Source of the DNA: Robiginitomaculum_A sp036478535 | GTDB lineage: Bacteria > Pseudomonadota > Alphaproteobacteria > Caulobacterales > Maricaulaceae | Reading direction: 5' to 3' | Length of the DNA stretch: 64,000 bases | Assembly (NCBI GenBank): GCA_965224735.1 | Contig: OZ245059.1 | Location: 2,108,001-2,172,000, forward strand | Part shown: piece by piece, positions 28,082-34,415 of the stretch | Numbering within the stretch: position 1 is the stretch's first letter | Layout of the letters: every line of letters begins with the position of its first letter | The notes under the pieces: generated by a model | The model's input: only the letters and a program-made list of their open reading frames with translations | What the model was told of the DNA's origin: nothing | The model's database searches: none | Made by a program: the position numbers and the translations under genes

Positions 28082-28665
28082 ATCTCCTTGCTTCCAATTG
28101 TAACAAACAAGGTGTCTACAAATCTAGGGGCACATCACTTGTCGTTTTAATTCTAGAGTTATGCTCATATCCGTTACGGTCATACTGTTAGGACTAACAT
28201 CAGGAAGAATATCGTAATAAAAAATTGTATTTTTAACCATATGGATTTTTCAACCATTTAGGAATGCTGGTCATGACAAACATAAGCAATATCGATAAAA
28301 ACCCAAATTTTAAAAACTTACCAACCGTAGGTGAATTATAGATACTGGGTGCTGTTTGTAACAAACCTTTCCCCAACATAAAAACAAAATATATGGCAAT
28401 ACATACATTCATTATCATAGATACAATATAAATATTTTTTTTCTTTTTTTCAGTTTTTATATGTTTGATGTATTCTGCTAAAACTCGATATCCATCCAAG
28501 TGGAGTACAGGCACAATATTTAAACCGATAATAATAAAATTTATTGGTATCATAAACCTTATAAATTCTGAACCAGTCAAGACATAAGCAATGCCCATAA
28601 TAATTGACGCATACAATTGAAATAAAACCCCAGCCAAAAACACCATAATACGTTCTCTAGATGTT

Positions 28666-29138
28666 ACTTAACCACTACCGACTGTCGTCGGTAGGTTTTT
28701 CTGAGTGGTTTTCTATATACTGAAGTATGATAGCATTTGTGACGTTACCTGATGTGGTGCAAAAATATCCACGCGCCCAAAACCTACGTCCCCAATAGCG
28801 TTTCTTAAGCTCTGGAAACTCCATTTGTATTTTGCGCGATGTAGCACCTTTGATCCGGCGCATAACATCACTGACGGAATGTTTTGGCGGTATCTCCATA
28901 AACATATGGACATGATTATTGGACAAAACACCTTTGAGAATGCGAACACCAAGGTTTTTGCAAATTTGACGGATCAGGGCACGAATGCGCAATCGCATCT
29001 CTCGTGTCAGAACTTTATACCTGTATTTGGTAATCCAAACTATATGATAGCGATTGTGAAATTTAAGGAGTCTAAGAATGGTAACATAAACGGACTAAAA
29101 GTCCCTTAACCGACTGAAAGTCGGTGGCTTAAAACCGA
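28666..29138 (-). mobile_element. IS200/IS605-family element
   Basis: Encodes a TnpA and ends in small hairpins: ACCGAC-TGTC-GTCGGT near 28676-28692 and ACCGACTGAAAGTCGGT near 29109-29125, the folded ends expected for this single-strand-transposing family. Exact borders are approximate. It interrupts the M50 gene. No accessory tnpB is present. Confidence 0.8.
28675..29085 (-). CDS. tnpA: IS200/IS605 TnpA (HUH-Y1 transposase)
   Basis: About 136 codons. FHNRYHIVWITKYRYKVLT opens the family domain, the HUH motif is NNHVHMFMEIPP, and the catalytic Tyr lies in ILQYIENH. No ATG is available upstream of MRLRIR (28998) in this frame, yet homology extends back to about 29065, so the original start codon seems lost or a rare start is used. 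Probably recently active but possibly start-defective. Confidence 0.85.
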   Translation of the reverse strand, partial: VTILRLLKFHNRYHIVWITKYRYKVLTREMRLRIRALIRQICKNLGVRILKGVLSNNHVHMFMEIPPKHSVSDVMRRIKGATSRKIQMEFPELKKRYWGRRFWARGYFCTTSGNVTNAIILQYIENHSEKPTDDSR

Positions 29139-29333
29139 AAAAGTTGGAAAGTAAAGATATGAGGCTTATTCTGGAAAAGAGGGCGGGCATAATCAAATAA
29201 ATACCAACACCAAGATTATCGACTCTAATCTTTAATTTTTTTGCTGTAGCACAGTGACCAATTTCATGCCAGAATAACAATAAACATATTACTAAAAAAT
29301 ATAATCCTCCACGCCTGTAATTTTCAAAAGTTG

Positions 29334-29364
29334 GAGAGGTGATCCTATGATTTGGACCACCTCT
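29334..29364 (-). terminator. Hairpin between peptide gene and peptidase gene
   Basis: On the minus-strand RNA, AGAGGTGGTCC and GGATCACCTCT form an 11-bp stem (one G-U) around an 8-base loop, starting at the peptide gene stop codon. No U-tract follows, so it is more likely an attenuator or RNA-stability element than a full terminator. Such hairpins after a precursor gene often lower expression of downstream processing genes; here that is inference. Confidence 0.45.
29335..29359 (-). repeat. 25-bp direct repeat, copy 2
   Basis: Partner of 25614-25638 (24/25). Here it overlaps the hairpin between the small peptide gene and the M50 gene. In both copies the minus-strand frame through the repeat can be read as NHRITS, and beyond it the sequences differ, so the repeat marks a junction. 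Confidence 0.75.
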
Positions 29365-29482
29365 AAGCAGACGCTGTTTGTGTACACCGACCTTCCTCAT
29401 CACATGTAACAGAACCAGAAATTGTAGTGGAAAACATAATCATTTCTTCCAATTCAATAATTTCATTGCTAACATTATCCAT
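29363..29482 (-). CDS. Candidate 39-residue RiPP precursor peptide
   Basis: ORF from ATG 29482 to TAG 29363 with GGGAG 7 bases upstream of the start. Residues 1-17 look like a leader: acidic and amphipathic (DNVSNEIIELEEM). Residues 18-39 look like a core: 9 Ser/Thr, Cys27 and Cys33 (VTCDEEGRCT), ending in TASA. G23-S24 after an Ile at -4 could be a double-glycine-type cut site. It precedes an M50 membrane peptidase gene in the same direction and has its own promoter-like region. No modification enzyme remains, so the chemistry cannot be named. Could still be a chance ORF. Confidence 0.5.
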   Translation of the reverse strand: MDNVSNEIIELEEMIMFSTTISGSVTCDEEGRCTQTASA

Positions 29483-29539
29483 AATATTTCTCCCAATTTT
29501 TCCTTTTTCAATCCTAAAATTAAGTGCGTTCAAAAGAGA

Positions 29540-29590
29540 CTATACAACTATATACTCACATAAGTTAACTTATAATTTACGGTTGTATAG
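29540..29590 (-). promoter_or_regulatory. Promoter/operator-like region upstream of the peptide gene
   Basis: An outer inverted repeat (CTATACAAC at 29540, GTTGTATAG at 29582) encloses a 14-bp perfect palindrome ATAAGTTAACTTAT (29560-29573). On the minus strand TTAACT and TATAGT are spaced by 18 bases, resembling -35 and -10 boxes; the palindrome covers the -35. This suggests a repressor-type operator for the peptide operon. No regulator gene is present in the unit. Confidence 0.4.
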
Positions 29591-29608
29591 GTTCATGTGT
29601 TTTGAGAC

Positions 29609-29710
29609 TCATTCACCTTTTTGGGTGTTTTGGATATAGGCCATTGGTGTTAACCCTGCAAGGGCGTGATGTGGTCTGTATGTGTTGTATTTTTCAACCG
29701 CCTTTCGGAG
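29609..29710 (-). pseudogene. IS3-family OrfB, C-terminal fragment
   Basis: About 33 codons: RKAVEKYNTYRPHHALAGLT then PMAYIQNTQKGE and TGA, the typical end of an IS3 integrase-core transposase. The rest is gone; the right IS630 end begins 18 bases away. It differs from both full IS3 elements in this unit, so it is a third element type. Confidence 0.8.
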
Positions 29711-29728
29711 ATGAAACCCTAAAAAAGA

Positions 29729-29775
29729 TTCAAGGCAGCTGGATATGCGTACGACTATACAGGGAACGCTCTAGA
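29729..29775 (+). repeat. Right copy of 47-bp IS630-end inverted repeat
   Basis: Codes for FKAAGYAYD like the left copy but with TAT in place of the transposase stop. Followed by the terminus ...AACGCTC at 29771 and then TA. The asd stop codon lies 24 bases beyond, so the unit inserted just downstream of asd. Confidence 0.8.
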
Positions 29776-29798
29776 AAAACAAATATCTGTGTTTTGGC

Positions 29799-30809
29799 TT
29801 ACACAAGCCCTTTATTAATCAATACCTCTGCGATTTGCACTGTGTTAAGCGCTGCGCCTTTGCGTAGATTATCGGCAACGACCCACATATTGATGGTGTT
29901 GTCTTGGGTGCTGTCATCGCGGATGCGGGAGATATAGGTTGCATATTCGCCTGCGCTCTCAACAGGGGTCATATAGCCACCATCCTCGCGTTTATCATAA
30001 ATCATAATGCCAGGGGCTTCGCGCAAAATTTTGCGGGCGCGGCCTGCGTCCATAGTTTTTTCGCACTCAATATTCAACGCCTCAGCGTGGCCTATGAAAG
30101 TTGGCACACGCACACACGTCGCCGTAACTTTTATTTTTGGGTCCAAGATTTTCATAGTCTCGGCCTTCATTTTCCACTCTTCTTTCGTGTCGCCACTATC
30201 CATAAATACGTCGATTTGCGGAATGACGTTAAAGGCGATTTGCTTGGGAAATTTTTCTGGGGTCGGGCTATCGTTTACATAAATGCCTTTGGTCTGTATC
30301 CACAGCTCGTCCATGGCCGCCTTGCCCCCGCCTGATGTCGATTGATAGGTCGAGACAACAACGCGCTTTATTGTGGCCGCGTCATGAAGCGGTTTCAGCG
30401 CCACCACCATTTGAATGGTCGAACAATTTGGGTTAGCAATAATGTTCTTCTTCATCTGGATCACCGCGTTCGCGTTCACCTCTGGCACCACCAAAGGCAC
30501 GCCCTCGTCCATGCGCCAAGTAGATGAGTTATCAATGACAATCGCCCCAGTTTTAGCGATAATAGGTGCCCATTTTTTAGACACATCCCCGCCCGCGCTC
30601 ATGAGCGCTATATCAACTTTAGAAAAATCAAACTGCTCTATATCATGGCATTTTAGTTCTTTCTCGCCAAAGCTTACCACCCGCCCAATAGAGCGGCGCG
30701 AGGCAATGGCATAAACCGTGCCAACCTCAATGTCTGATTGGGACAATATTTCGAGCATTTCAGTGCCGACATTTCCTGTCGCGCCAACGATTGCAATATT
30801 ATGGGCCAT
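29799..30809 (-). CDS. asd: Aspartate-semialdehyde dehydrogenase
   Basis: Makes aspartate semialdehyde for Lys, Met, Thr and peptidoglycan synthesis. 336 residues. NADP-binding GATGNVGTEMLEIL at the N-terminus, active-site Cys in NPNCSTIQMV near residue 133, and STYQSTSGGGKAAMDEL. Complete despite the mobile unit next to its 3' end. Downstream of a small membrane-protein gene with a 15-base gap. Confidence 0.96.
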   Translation of the reverse strand: MAHNIAIVGATGNVGTEMLEILSQSDIEVGTVYAIASRRSIGRVVSFGEKELKCHDIEQFDFSKVDIALMSAGGDVSKKWAPIIAKTGAIVIDNSSTWRMDEGVPLVVPEVNANAVIQMKKNIIANPNCSTIQMVVALKPLHDAATIKRVVVSTYQSTSGGGKAAMDELWIQTKGIYVNDSPTPEKFPKQIAFNVIPQIDVFMDSGDTKEEWKMKAETMKILDPKIKVTATCVRVPTFIGHAEALNIECEKTMDAGRARKILREAPGIMIYDKREDGGYMTPVESAGEYATYISRIRDDSTQDNTINMWVVADNLRKGAALNTVQIAEVLINKGLV

Positions 30810-30824
30810 AGTCTTCCTCTATTT

Positions 30825-31241
30825 CTATTCGCGGTTCTTATACCGTAGCCAAACCGCATATCCCGCCACCATGACAAAGGCAATGCCCATAATATCGAGC
30901 GGCGTATATTTTCCCACAAGCGGCTGTATCAGAAACCCGCTTTGCGGGCGCTGCGCTTCTGAAGCTGCTGCTTCCCCTGTGTTTTGCGCAGCTTGCAGGG
31001 CGATACCAAGCTCTGCTGCGAACGCTGATTGCACAAGACCATACACGATTATAAACACAACCAAAGTCCCAAAGGCGGCGATACCAAACACGGTGTGCAT
31101 AAAACGGTTATCTTCTCGCTTGGCTTTATTGCGGCGCATTTGAGCTTTGTAGGAATGGCGAAAACGGCGCTCTATGGCACGTTTTGCCGTTCGCCCTGCA
31201 GTCTTGGATTTGGGTTTGGGTTTGTTATCCATTGTACTCAT
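30825..31241 (-). CDS. Two-TM hypothetical protein
   Basis: 138 residues. The first 48 are strongly basic (KPKPKSKTAGRTAKRAIERR), then one TM helix (GIAAFGTLVVFIIVYGLVQS), a loop, and a second TM near the C-terminus (IMGIAFVMVAGYAVWL). No family recognised. It probably shares a transcript with asd. A perfect palindrome lies upstream, between this gene and the divergent secreted-protein cluster. Confidence 0.6.
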   Translation of the reverse strand: MSTMDNKPKPKSKTAGRTAKRAIERRFRHSYKAQMRRNKAKREDNRFMHTVFGIAAFGTLVVFIIVYGLVQSAFAAELGIALQAAQNTGEAAASEAQRPQSGFLIQPLVGKYTPLDIMGIAFVMVAGYAVWLRYKNRE

Positions 31242-31262
31242 TGCAAACTATCCATATTTGTA

Positions 31263-31278
31263 ATCGGCAATTGCCGAT
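31263..31278. promoter_or_regulatory. 16-bp perfect palindrome between divergent genes
   Basis: ATCGGCAATTGCCGAT is self-complementary over 16 bases, 22 bases upstream of the minus-strand gene and 28 bases upstream of the plus-strand cluster. Placement suits a dimeric regulator acting on both sides; a role as a transcript hairpin cannot be excluded. Confidence 0.45.
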
Positions 31279-31305
31279 ACTCTACCATCTTGCTATACAG
31301 GATTT

Positions 31306-31470
31306 ATGCATAAGATGAAATACATACTGCCATGCCTTTTCCTGGTTTTATGCCTGCAAGAAAATGCACGTGCAGGCGATAAAAAAGAGCCAAAAGACGC
31401 GAGAATTGTGCAGATTAAAGAGGGCGCTTTAACCACTCTTTATATGAATGCAACCATGGTAGGCGAGTAA
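31306..31470 (+). pseudogene. Truncated first member of the small secreted protein family
   Basis: 54 codons: a signal peptide (YILPCLFLVLCLQENARA) and a short stretch (KEGALTTLYMNATMVGE) that lines up with the same region in the next two genes (ALQDVFKNTKMLGE), then TAA. The roughly 100-residue body with conserved Cys is missing. Reads as a 3'-truncated paralogue. Could instead be an independent small secreted protein. Confidence 0.55.
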
Positions 31471-31497
31471 CGGATAAGAAATGGATAGGATTTTTCT

Positions 31498-31965
31498 ATG
31501 AAACGCTACACGATAATTGCTCCTTTGTTTGCACTTATGTTAAGCATCAATGCTCACGCTACAGACGACACGTCTGAGTATTCGCAAATGAAAGGTAAGG
31601 CACTACAAGACGTGTTTAAGAACACCAAAATGCTGGGCGAGTATAAACGCTACCGCAAAGACACCCAAACATTTAGCTATACCGAGTTTCACAATAAAAA
31701 CGGCACAACCGATTATAAAGAAGGCAAATCTGCCAATGAGCCTGGCGTTTGGAAGCTCATTGGCGATGATAAGGTTTGCTATAAATACCCAAAATCAAAG
31801 CGCAATACCAAAACCTATTGTTTCTTTGTCTATAAATTTGATAAGTGCTATTATAAATATTCACTGGGTCAAATGACGCTGCGCGGGCCAAGAAATTGGG
31901 ACGACTGGTCTTCGCGAGCCGTGCGCAAAGGCGATGGCGGCTCTTGCGCCACGCCCCTAAGCTAA
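31498..31965 (+). CDS. Small secreted Cys-rich protein, paralogue A (DUF995-like)
   Basis: 155 residues with a signal peptide ending HA at about 22. The mature part has the pattern MLGEYKRYRKD, NGTTDYKEGK, GVWKLIGDDKVCYKYP, CFFVYKFDKCYYKY and KGDGGSC, with paired Cys likely to form disulfides. Layout resembles DUF995-type periplasmic proteins, but the match is by general pattern only. The stop overlaps the start of the next paralogue (TAATG). Function unknown. Confidence 0.7.
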   Translation: MKRYTIIAPLFALMLSINAHATDDTSEYSQMKGKALQDVFKNTKMLGEYKRYRKDTQTFSYTEFHNKNGTTDYKEGKSANEPGVWKLIGDDKVCYKYPKSKRNTKTYCFFVYKFDKCYYKYSLGQMTLRGPRNWDDWSSRAVRKGDGGSCATPLS

Positions 31966-32462
31966 TGACTATGCGTACAACAATATATGGCAGTTTTATA
32001 GTAACTTTGAGCCTTGGTAGTTTTACGTCTGCGCTTGCACAAAACAATAGCCAAAACAAAGAAAGCAATGATGCCTATCGCCAACTGGGCAGGCAAGATT
32101 ATGAAAAGTTTTTGTCTGGAAAAACAATCAAAGGCGAGTACCGCTTTATGCGCGAGCGATCGAAAACCTTTCGCTTTGAAGAGCACCATAATACAGACGG
32201 CACAACAGACTATAAAGAAGGCTCCATACGCTCAAAAGGCCTTTGGTTTATATTGGGAGAGCATAAAATTTGCTATAAATACCCAAATGATTCTGAGATG
32301 TTTGCTGGCACGTCATGCTTTTGGGTTTATAAGGCAGATAAATGCTATTATGGCTATAATTTGGGCGCAATGACACTGCGCGGCCCGCGCAATTTCAGCA
32401 ATTGGGGGGCGCGCTGGATTATCAAAGGCGATGGCGGCTCATGCGCGCCCTCTCTTAGTTAA
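31964..32462 (+). CDS. Small secreted Cys-rich protein, paralogue B
   Basis: 165 residues, signal peptide ending ALA near 26. It repeats the landmarks of paralogue A in the same order (GEYRFMRERSKTFRFEE, DGTTDYKEGS, HKICYKYP, CFWVYKADKCYYGY, KGDGGSC), so the two arose by tandem duplication. Start at 31964 overlaps the upstream stop by one ATG, giving coupled translation. Function unknown. Confidence 0.7.
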
Positions 32463-32531
32463 ATATCTAATCCTCGTTAATTTGGCTTGCGCGCTCGTTG
32501 CAAACTTCCTCTAAAACAAACCAAGCTCAAT

Positions 32532-32561
32532 AAAAAACCCAGCCATAAGAGCCAGGTTTTT
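32532..32561. terminator. Bidirectional terminator hairpin
   Basis: AAAAAACCCAGCC and GGCCAGGTTTTT-type arms around a short loop, with T-runs on both strands. It separates the secreted-protein cluster (plus) from rplS (minus), which converge here. Confidence 0.7.
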
Positions 32562-32586
32562 ATTATTAAGCATTACAAAGAAAGTT

Positions 32587-32988
32587 CTATTTCTTTTTAC
32601 TGCGTGATTGGTCAATGCCGTGCCCTGTGACGCGTTCTTTAATCCGCGCAGATTTACCGCGAAGTTCACGAAGGTAATAAAGTTTCGCGCGGCGCACACG
32701 ACCTTTGCGCTTGATGATAATTTCTTCGACAAGCGGAGAATAAACGGGGAATACGCGCTCAACGCCTTCACCATATGAAATTTTGCGAACCGTGAAGCTC
32801 TCATTAAGGCCAGCGCCAGAGCGAGAAATACAAACGCCTTCAAACGCTTGCAAACGCTCGCGTGTACCTTCTTTAATTTTTACTTGTACGATTAAAGTAT
32901 CGCCTGCGCTAAAGTCAGGGATGGTTTTACCGCCTGAGAGCAATCTTGCTTCTTCAGCTTTATTTAGTTTTTCAATTACGTTCATCAT
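32587..32988 (-). CDS. rplS: 50S ribosomal protein L19
   Basis: Ribosomal protein at the 30S-50S interface, 133 residues. Typical stretches DFSAGDTLIVQVKIKEG, FEGVCISRSGAGL, SYGEGVERVFPVYSP and RRAKLYYLRELRGKSARIKE. It has a basic C-terminal tail. Directly follows trmD by 1 base, as in the conserved rimM-trmD-rplS order. Confidence 0.97.
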   Translation of the reverse strand: MMNVIEKLNKAEEARLLSGGKTIPDFSAGDTLIVQVKIKEGTRERLQAFEGVCISRSGAGLNESFTVRKISYGEGVERVFPVYSPLVEEIIIKRKGRVRRAKLYYLRELRGKSARIKERVTGHGIDQSRSKKK

Positions 32989-32989
32989 C

Positions 32990-33733
32990 TTACTCCTTGT
33001 TGCTTTCGTGTTTGTACTTTTGATACGCTTTCCACAAATCAGGTCTGCGTTTTTTTGTTACCTCTTCATTCTGCGCCCTGCGCCACTGCTCTTTTTTACC
33101 GTGGTCACCTGACAATAATACGTCTGGTATTTTCCGTCCTTCCCACTCTCGCGGCTTCGCGTAGAGCGGATATTCTAAAAGCCCGTCTGCAAAACTCTCA
33201 TCCACGGTCGAGGCTATGTCCCCGAGTACCCCTGGAAGCAAACGAACGCAACTTTCTATAAGCACTTGCGCTGCGACCTCTCCGCCAGCGAGGACATAAT
33301 CCCCGATGGATATTTCTTCCATTTCACGCGCCTGTATGACCCGTTCATCAAGGCCCTCAAAGCGTCCGCAAAACACAGTGACCCCCGTGCCGCTCGCCAA
33401 TTCCCTGACCCTTTTTTGGGTCAATGGCTTCCCGCGCGGAGTTAGATAAATCAGGGGCCGCGTTTTTCCGCCATGGATTCGCGCCGCGCTGTCTATCGCT
33501 GCTGCACTCACATCGGGCCGAAGAACCATACCAGACCCGCCCCCCACAGGAGTCGTATCAACAGAACGGTGCTTATTATAGGAAAAATCGCGTATGTCTA
33601 TAGCTTCTAAGCACCATTTTTCATCTTTTAAGGCACTTCCCAGCAAGGAGCACCCCAAAACCCCTGGAAAGGCCTCCGGAAACAAGGTCAAAACCGTCGC
33701 TTTCCACGGCTCTATAGGGGTTTTCATATTCAT
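32990..33733 (-). CDS. trmD: tRNA (guanine-37-N1)-methyltransferase
   Basis: SPOUT-class methyltransferase that makes m1G37 and prevents frameshifting. 247 residues. The trefoil-knot motifs are present (LIYLTPRGKPLTQKRV, FCGRFEGLDERVIQ, SIGDYVLAGGEVAAQVLIE), and the C-terminal LLSGDHGKKEQWRR binds tRNA. 140 bases separate it from rimM upstream, more than is usual for this operon. Confidence 0.97.
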   Translation of the reverse strand: MNMKTPIEPWKATVLTLFPEAFPGVLGCSLLGSALKDEKWCLEAIDIRDFSYNKHRSVDTTPVGGGSGMVLRPDVSAAAIDSAARIHGGKTRPLIYLTPRGKPLTQKRVRELASGTGVTVFCGRFEGLDERVIQAREMEEISIGDYVLAGGEVAAQVLIESCVRLLPGVLGDIASTVDESFADGLLEYPLYAKPREWEGRKIPDVLLSGDHGKKEQWRRAQNEEVTKKRRPDLWKAYQKYKHESNKE

Positions 33734-33828
33734 GGAGGGCTTTTACACGGTTTTAGAGGGAATACAAATTATTATGAAACCCAAATCGTCATTACTTGGG
33801 TGTGTTCCCTCTTCATTGTCATATACCC

Positions 33829-33856
33829 CAAGAGATAATAATCAAGAGATAATAAT
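33829..33856. repeat. 14-bp tandem duplication in the rimM-trmD gap
   Basis: CAAGAGATAATAAT occurs twice head to tail in the gap between trmD and rimM. No gene there; only a 16-codon frame without a ribosome-binding site is seen. Possibly a slippage product. Confidence 0.6.
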
Positions 33857-33872
33857 TATGTACGCTGTCTCA

Positions 33873-34409
33873 TCAATCTTCCTTCGCAATAATAGCTTCT
33901 TCGATCAAAATGACTATTTTGCGGCTCCCTATATCCACAACAGGGGTGGTTTTTACGTTGAAGGGATGAAAGAACATACCCAACTTATTGCCCTTTTTGT
34001 CTTTGCCTCCACTAATTTCCAAAAGATCCCCTGCTCCGTAATTATGCACGGTTAGCACTTTGCCCATGCGTTTCCCGTCCGTGGTTTTCACCTCGCAGTC
34101 TATGAGGTCTTCAAAGTAAAACTCGTCCTCCTCAGGTTCTGGCATATCCTTGCGGTAAACATAGAGCTGTGTGCCCCCCAGCGCCTTGGCTTGCTCGCGC
34201 GTGTCAATTTGCGGGCATGTAGCCGCAAATCCGTTTTTTATGACTCGATAAGATGTGACCGAAAGCAAAACCGCCCCGTCCGCGCCCCGCAAGTTCCCAT
34301 AAGAAAAACAGTTTTCAGGGTCTTGCGTGAACGATTTAATCTTCACCTCGCCCCGAACGCCAAAGGCACCCGCGCAGGCCGCTATGCAAATAAGGCGATT
34401 ATAGCTCAT
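33873..34409 (-). CDS. rimM: 16S rRNA processing protein RimM
   Basis: 30S maturation factor, 178 residues with the N-terminal RimM barrel (CIAACAGAFGVRGEVKIKSF) and C-terminal PRC-barrel (EDLIDCEVKTTDGKRMGKV). It lies between cysS and trmD; the usual first gene of this operon, rpsP, is not here. Confidence 0.94.
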   Translation of the reverse strand: MSYNRLICIAACAGAFGVRGEVKIKSFTQDPENCFSYGNLRGADGAVLLSVTSYRVIKNGFAATCPQIDTREQAKALGGTQLYVYRKDMPEPEEDEFYFEDLIDCEVKTTDGKRMGKVLTVHNYGAGDLLEISGGKDKKGNKLGMFFHPFNVKTTPVVDIGSRKIVILIEEAIIAKED

Positions 34410-34415
34410 AAAGAA

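Larger units (their letters stand above)
26886..28137 (-). mobile_element. IS3-family element, IS51-like, with 3-bp target duplication
   Basis: A 1252-bp element with matching termini of about 30 bp that begin TGATGTGCCCCTAG at both ends. The target duplication is CTT (26883-26885 and 28138-28140). It carries orfA and orfB. orfB looks intact; orfA is cut short by an insertion at the frameshift window. Insertion interrupts the 176-codon gene. Confidence 0.92.
26455..28240 (-). pseudogene. Orphan 176-residue protein gene split by an IS3 element
   Basis: The 5' part (ATG 28240 to 28138) and the 3' part (26882 to TAA 26455) are separated by the IS at 26886-28137 with its CTT duplication. Removing the IS and one CTT gives 531 bases, exactly 177 codons with no internal stop, joining LELKRQ to ECNTTVYRN. 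The product starts MVKNTIFYYDILPDVSP, is mostly soluble and ends DATKGTGTL. Its ATG overlaps the stop of the M50 gene by 8 bases, showing translational coupling. No family recognised. Confidence 0.75.
28233..29359 (-). pseudogene. M50-type membrane metallopeptidase, disrupted and 5'-truncated
   Basis: Two blocks of one gene flank an IS200-like element. Upstream block (about 29140-29359): hydrophobic LYFLVICLLLFWHEIGHCAT with the zinc motif HExxH, followed by a short amphipathic stretch. Downstream block (28233-28665): RERIMVFLAGVLFQLY, several TM segments and LNIVPVLHLDGYRVL, the NxxPxxxLDG second metal-site motif. The layout matches site-2-protease relatives found in peptide maturation loci such as B. 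subtilis YydH. The region before the first TM is missing: the frame opens in the 25-bp repeat at 29359. Its stop overlaps the next gene's ATG. Confidence 0.75.
23949..29771. mobile_element. Composite-transposon-like unit bounded by inverted IS630 ends
   Basis: Two copies of the same IS630-family terminal sequence face outward: 23945-23991 and 29729-29775 match in inverted orientation at 46 of 47 positions, including the transposase C-terminus FKAAGYAYD. Each starts GAGCGTTCCCTG and is bordered by TA (23947-23948 and 29772-29773), the usual IS630 target duplication. The 5.8 kb between them holds two IS3-family elements, one IS200/IS605 element, an IS3 fragment and a broken peptide operon. That it moved as one unit is inference. 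Confidence 0.6.

Noticed and set aside
29095..29403. A 102-codon frame starting in the peptide gene and running into the M50 block
   Set aside because: Its first 15 codons are another frame of the peptide gene and have no ribosome-binding site; only the part after the repeat is M50-like.
29363..29482. Lasso-peptide precursor (core starting at Gly23 with an acidic residue at ring position 7 or 8)
   Set aside because: No Thr at the penultimate leader position and no lasso protease or cyclase gene nearby.
23945..29775. CRISPR or phage att sites as explanation for the inverted and direct repeats
   Set aside because: The 47-bp repeats encode an IS630 transposase tail, there is no spacer array, and no integrase or tRNA gene is present.
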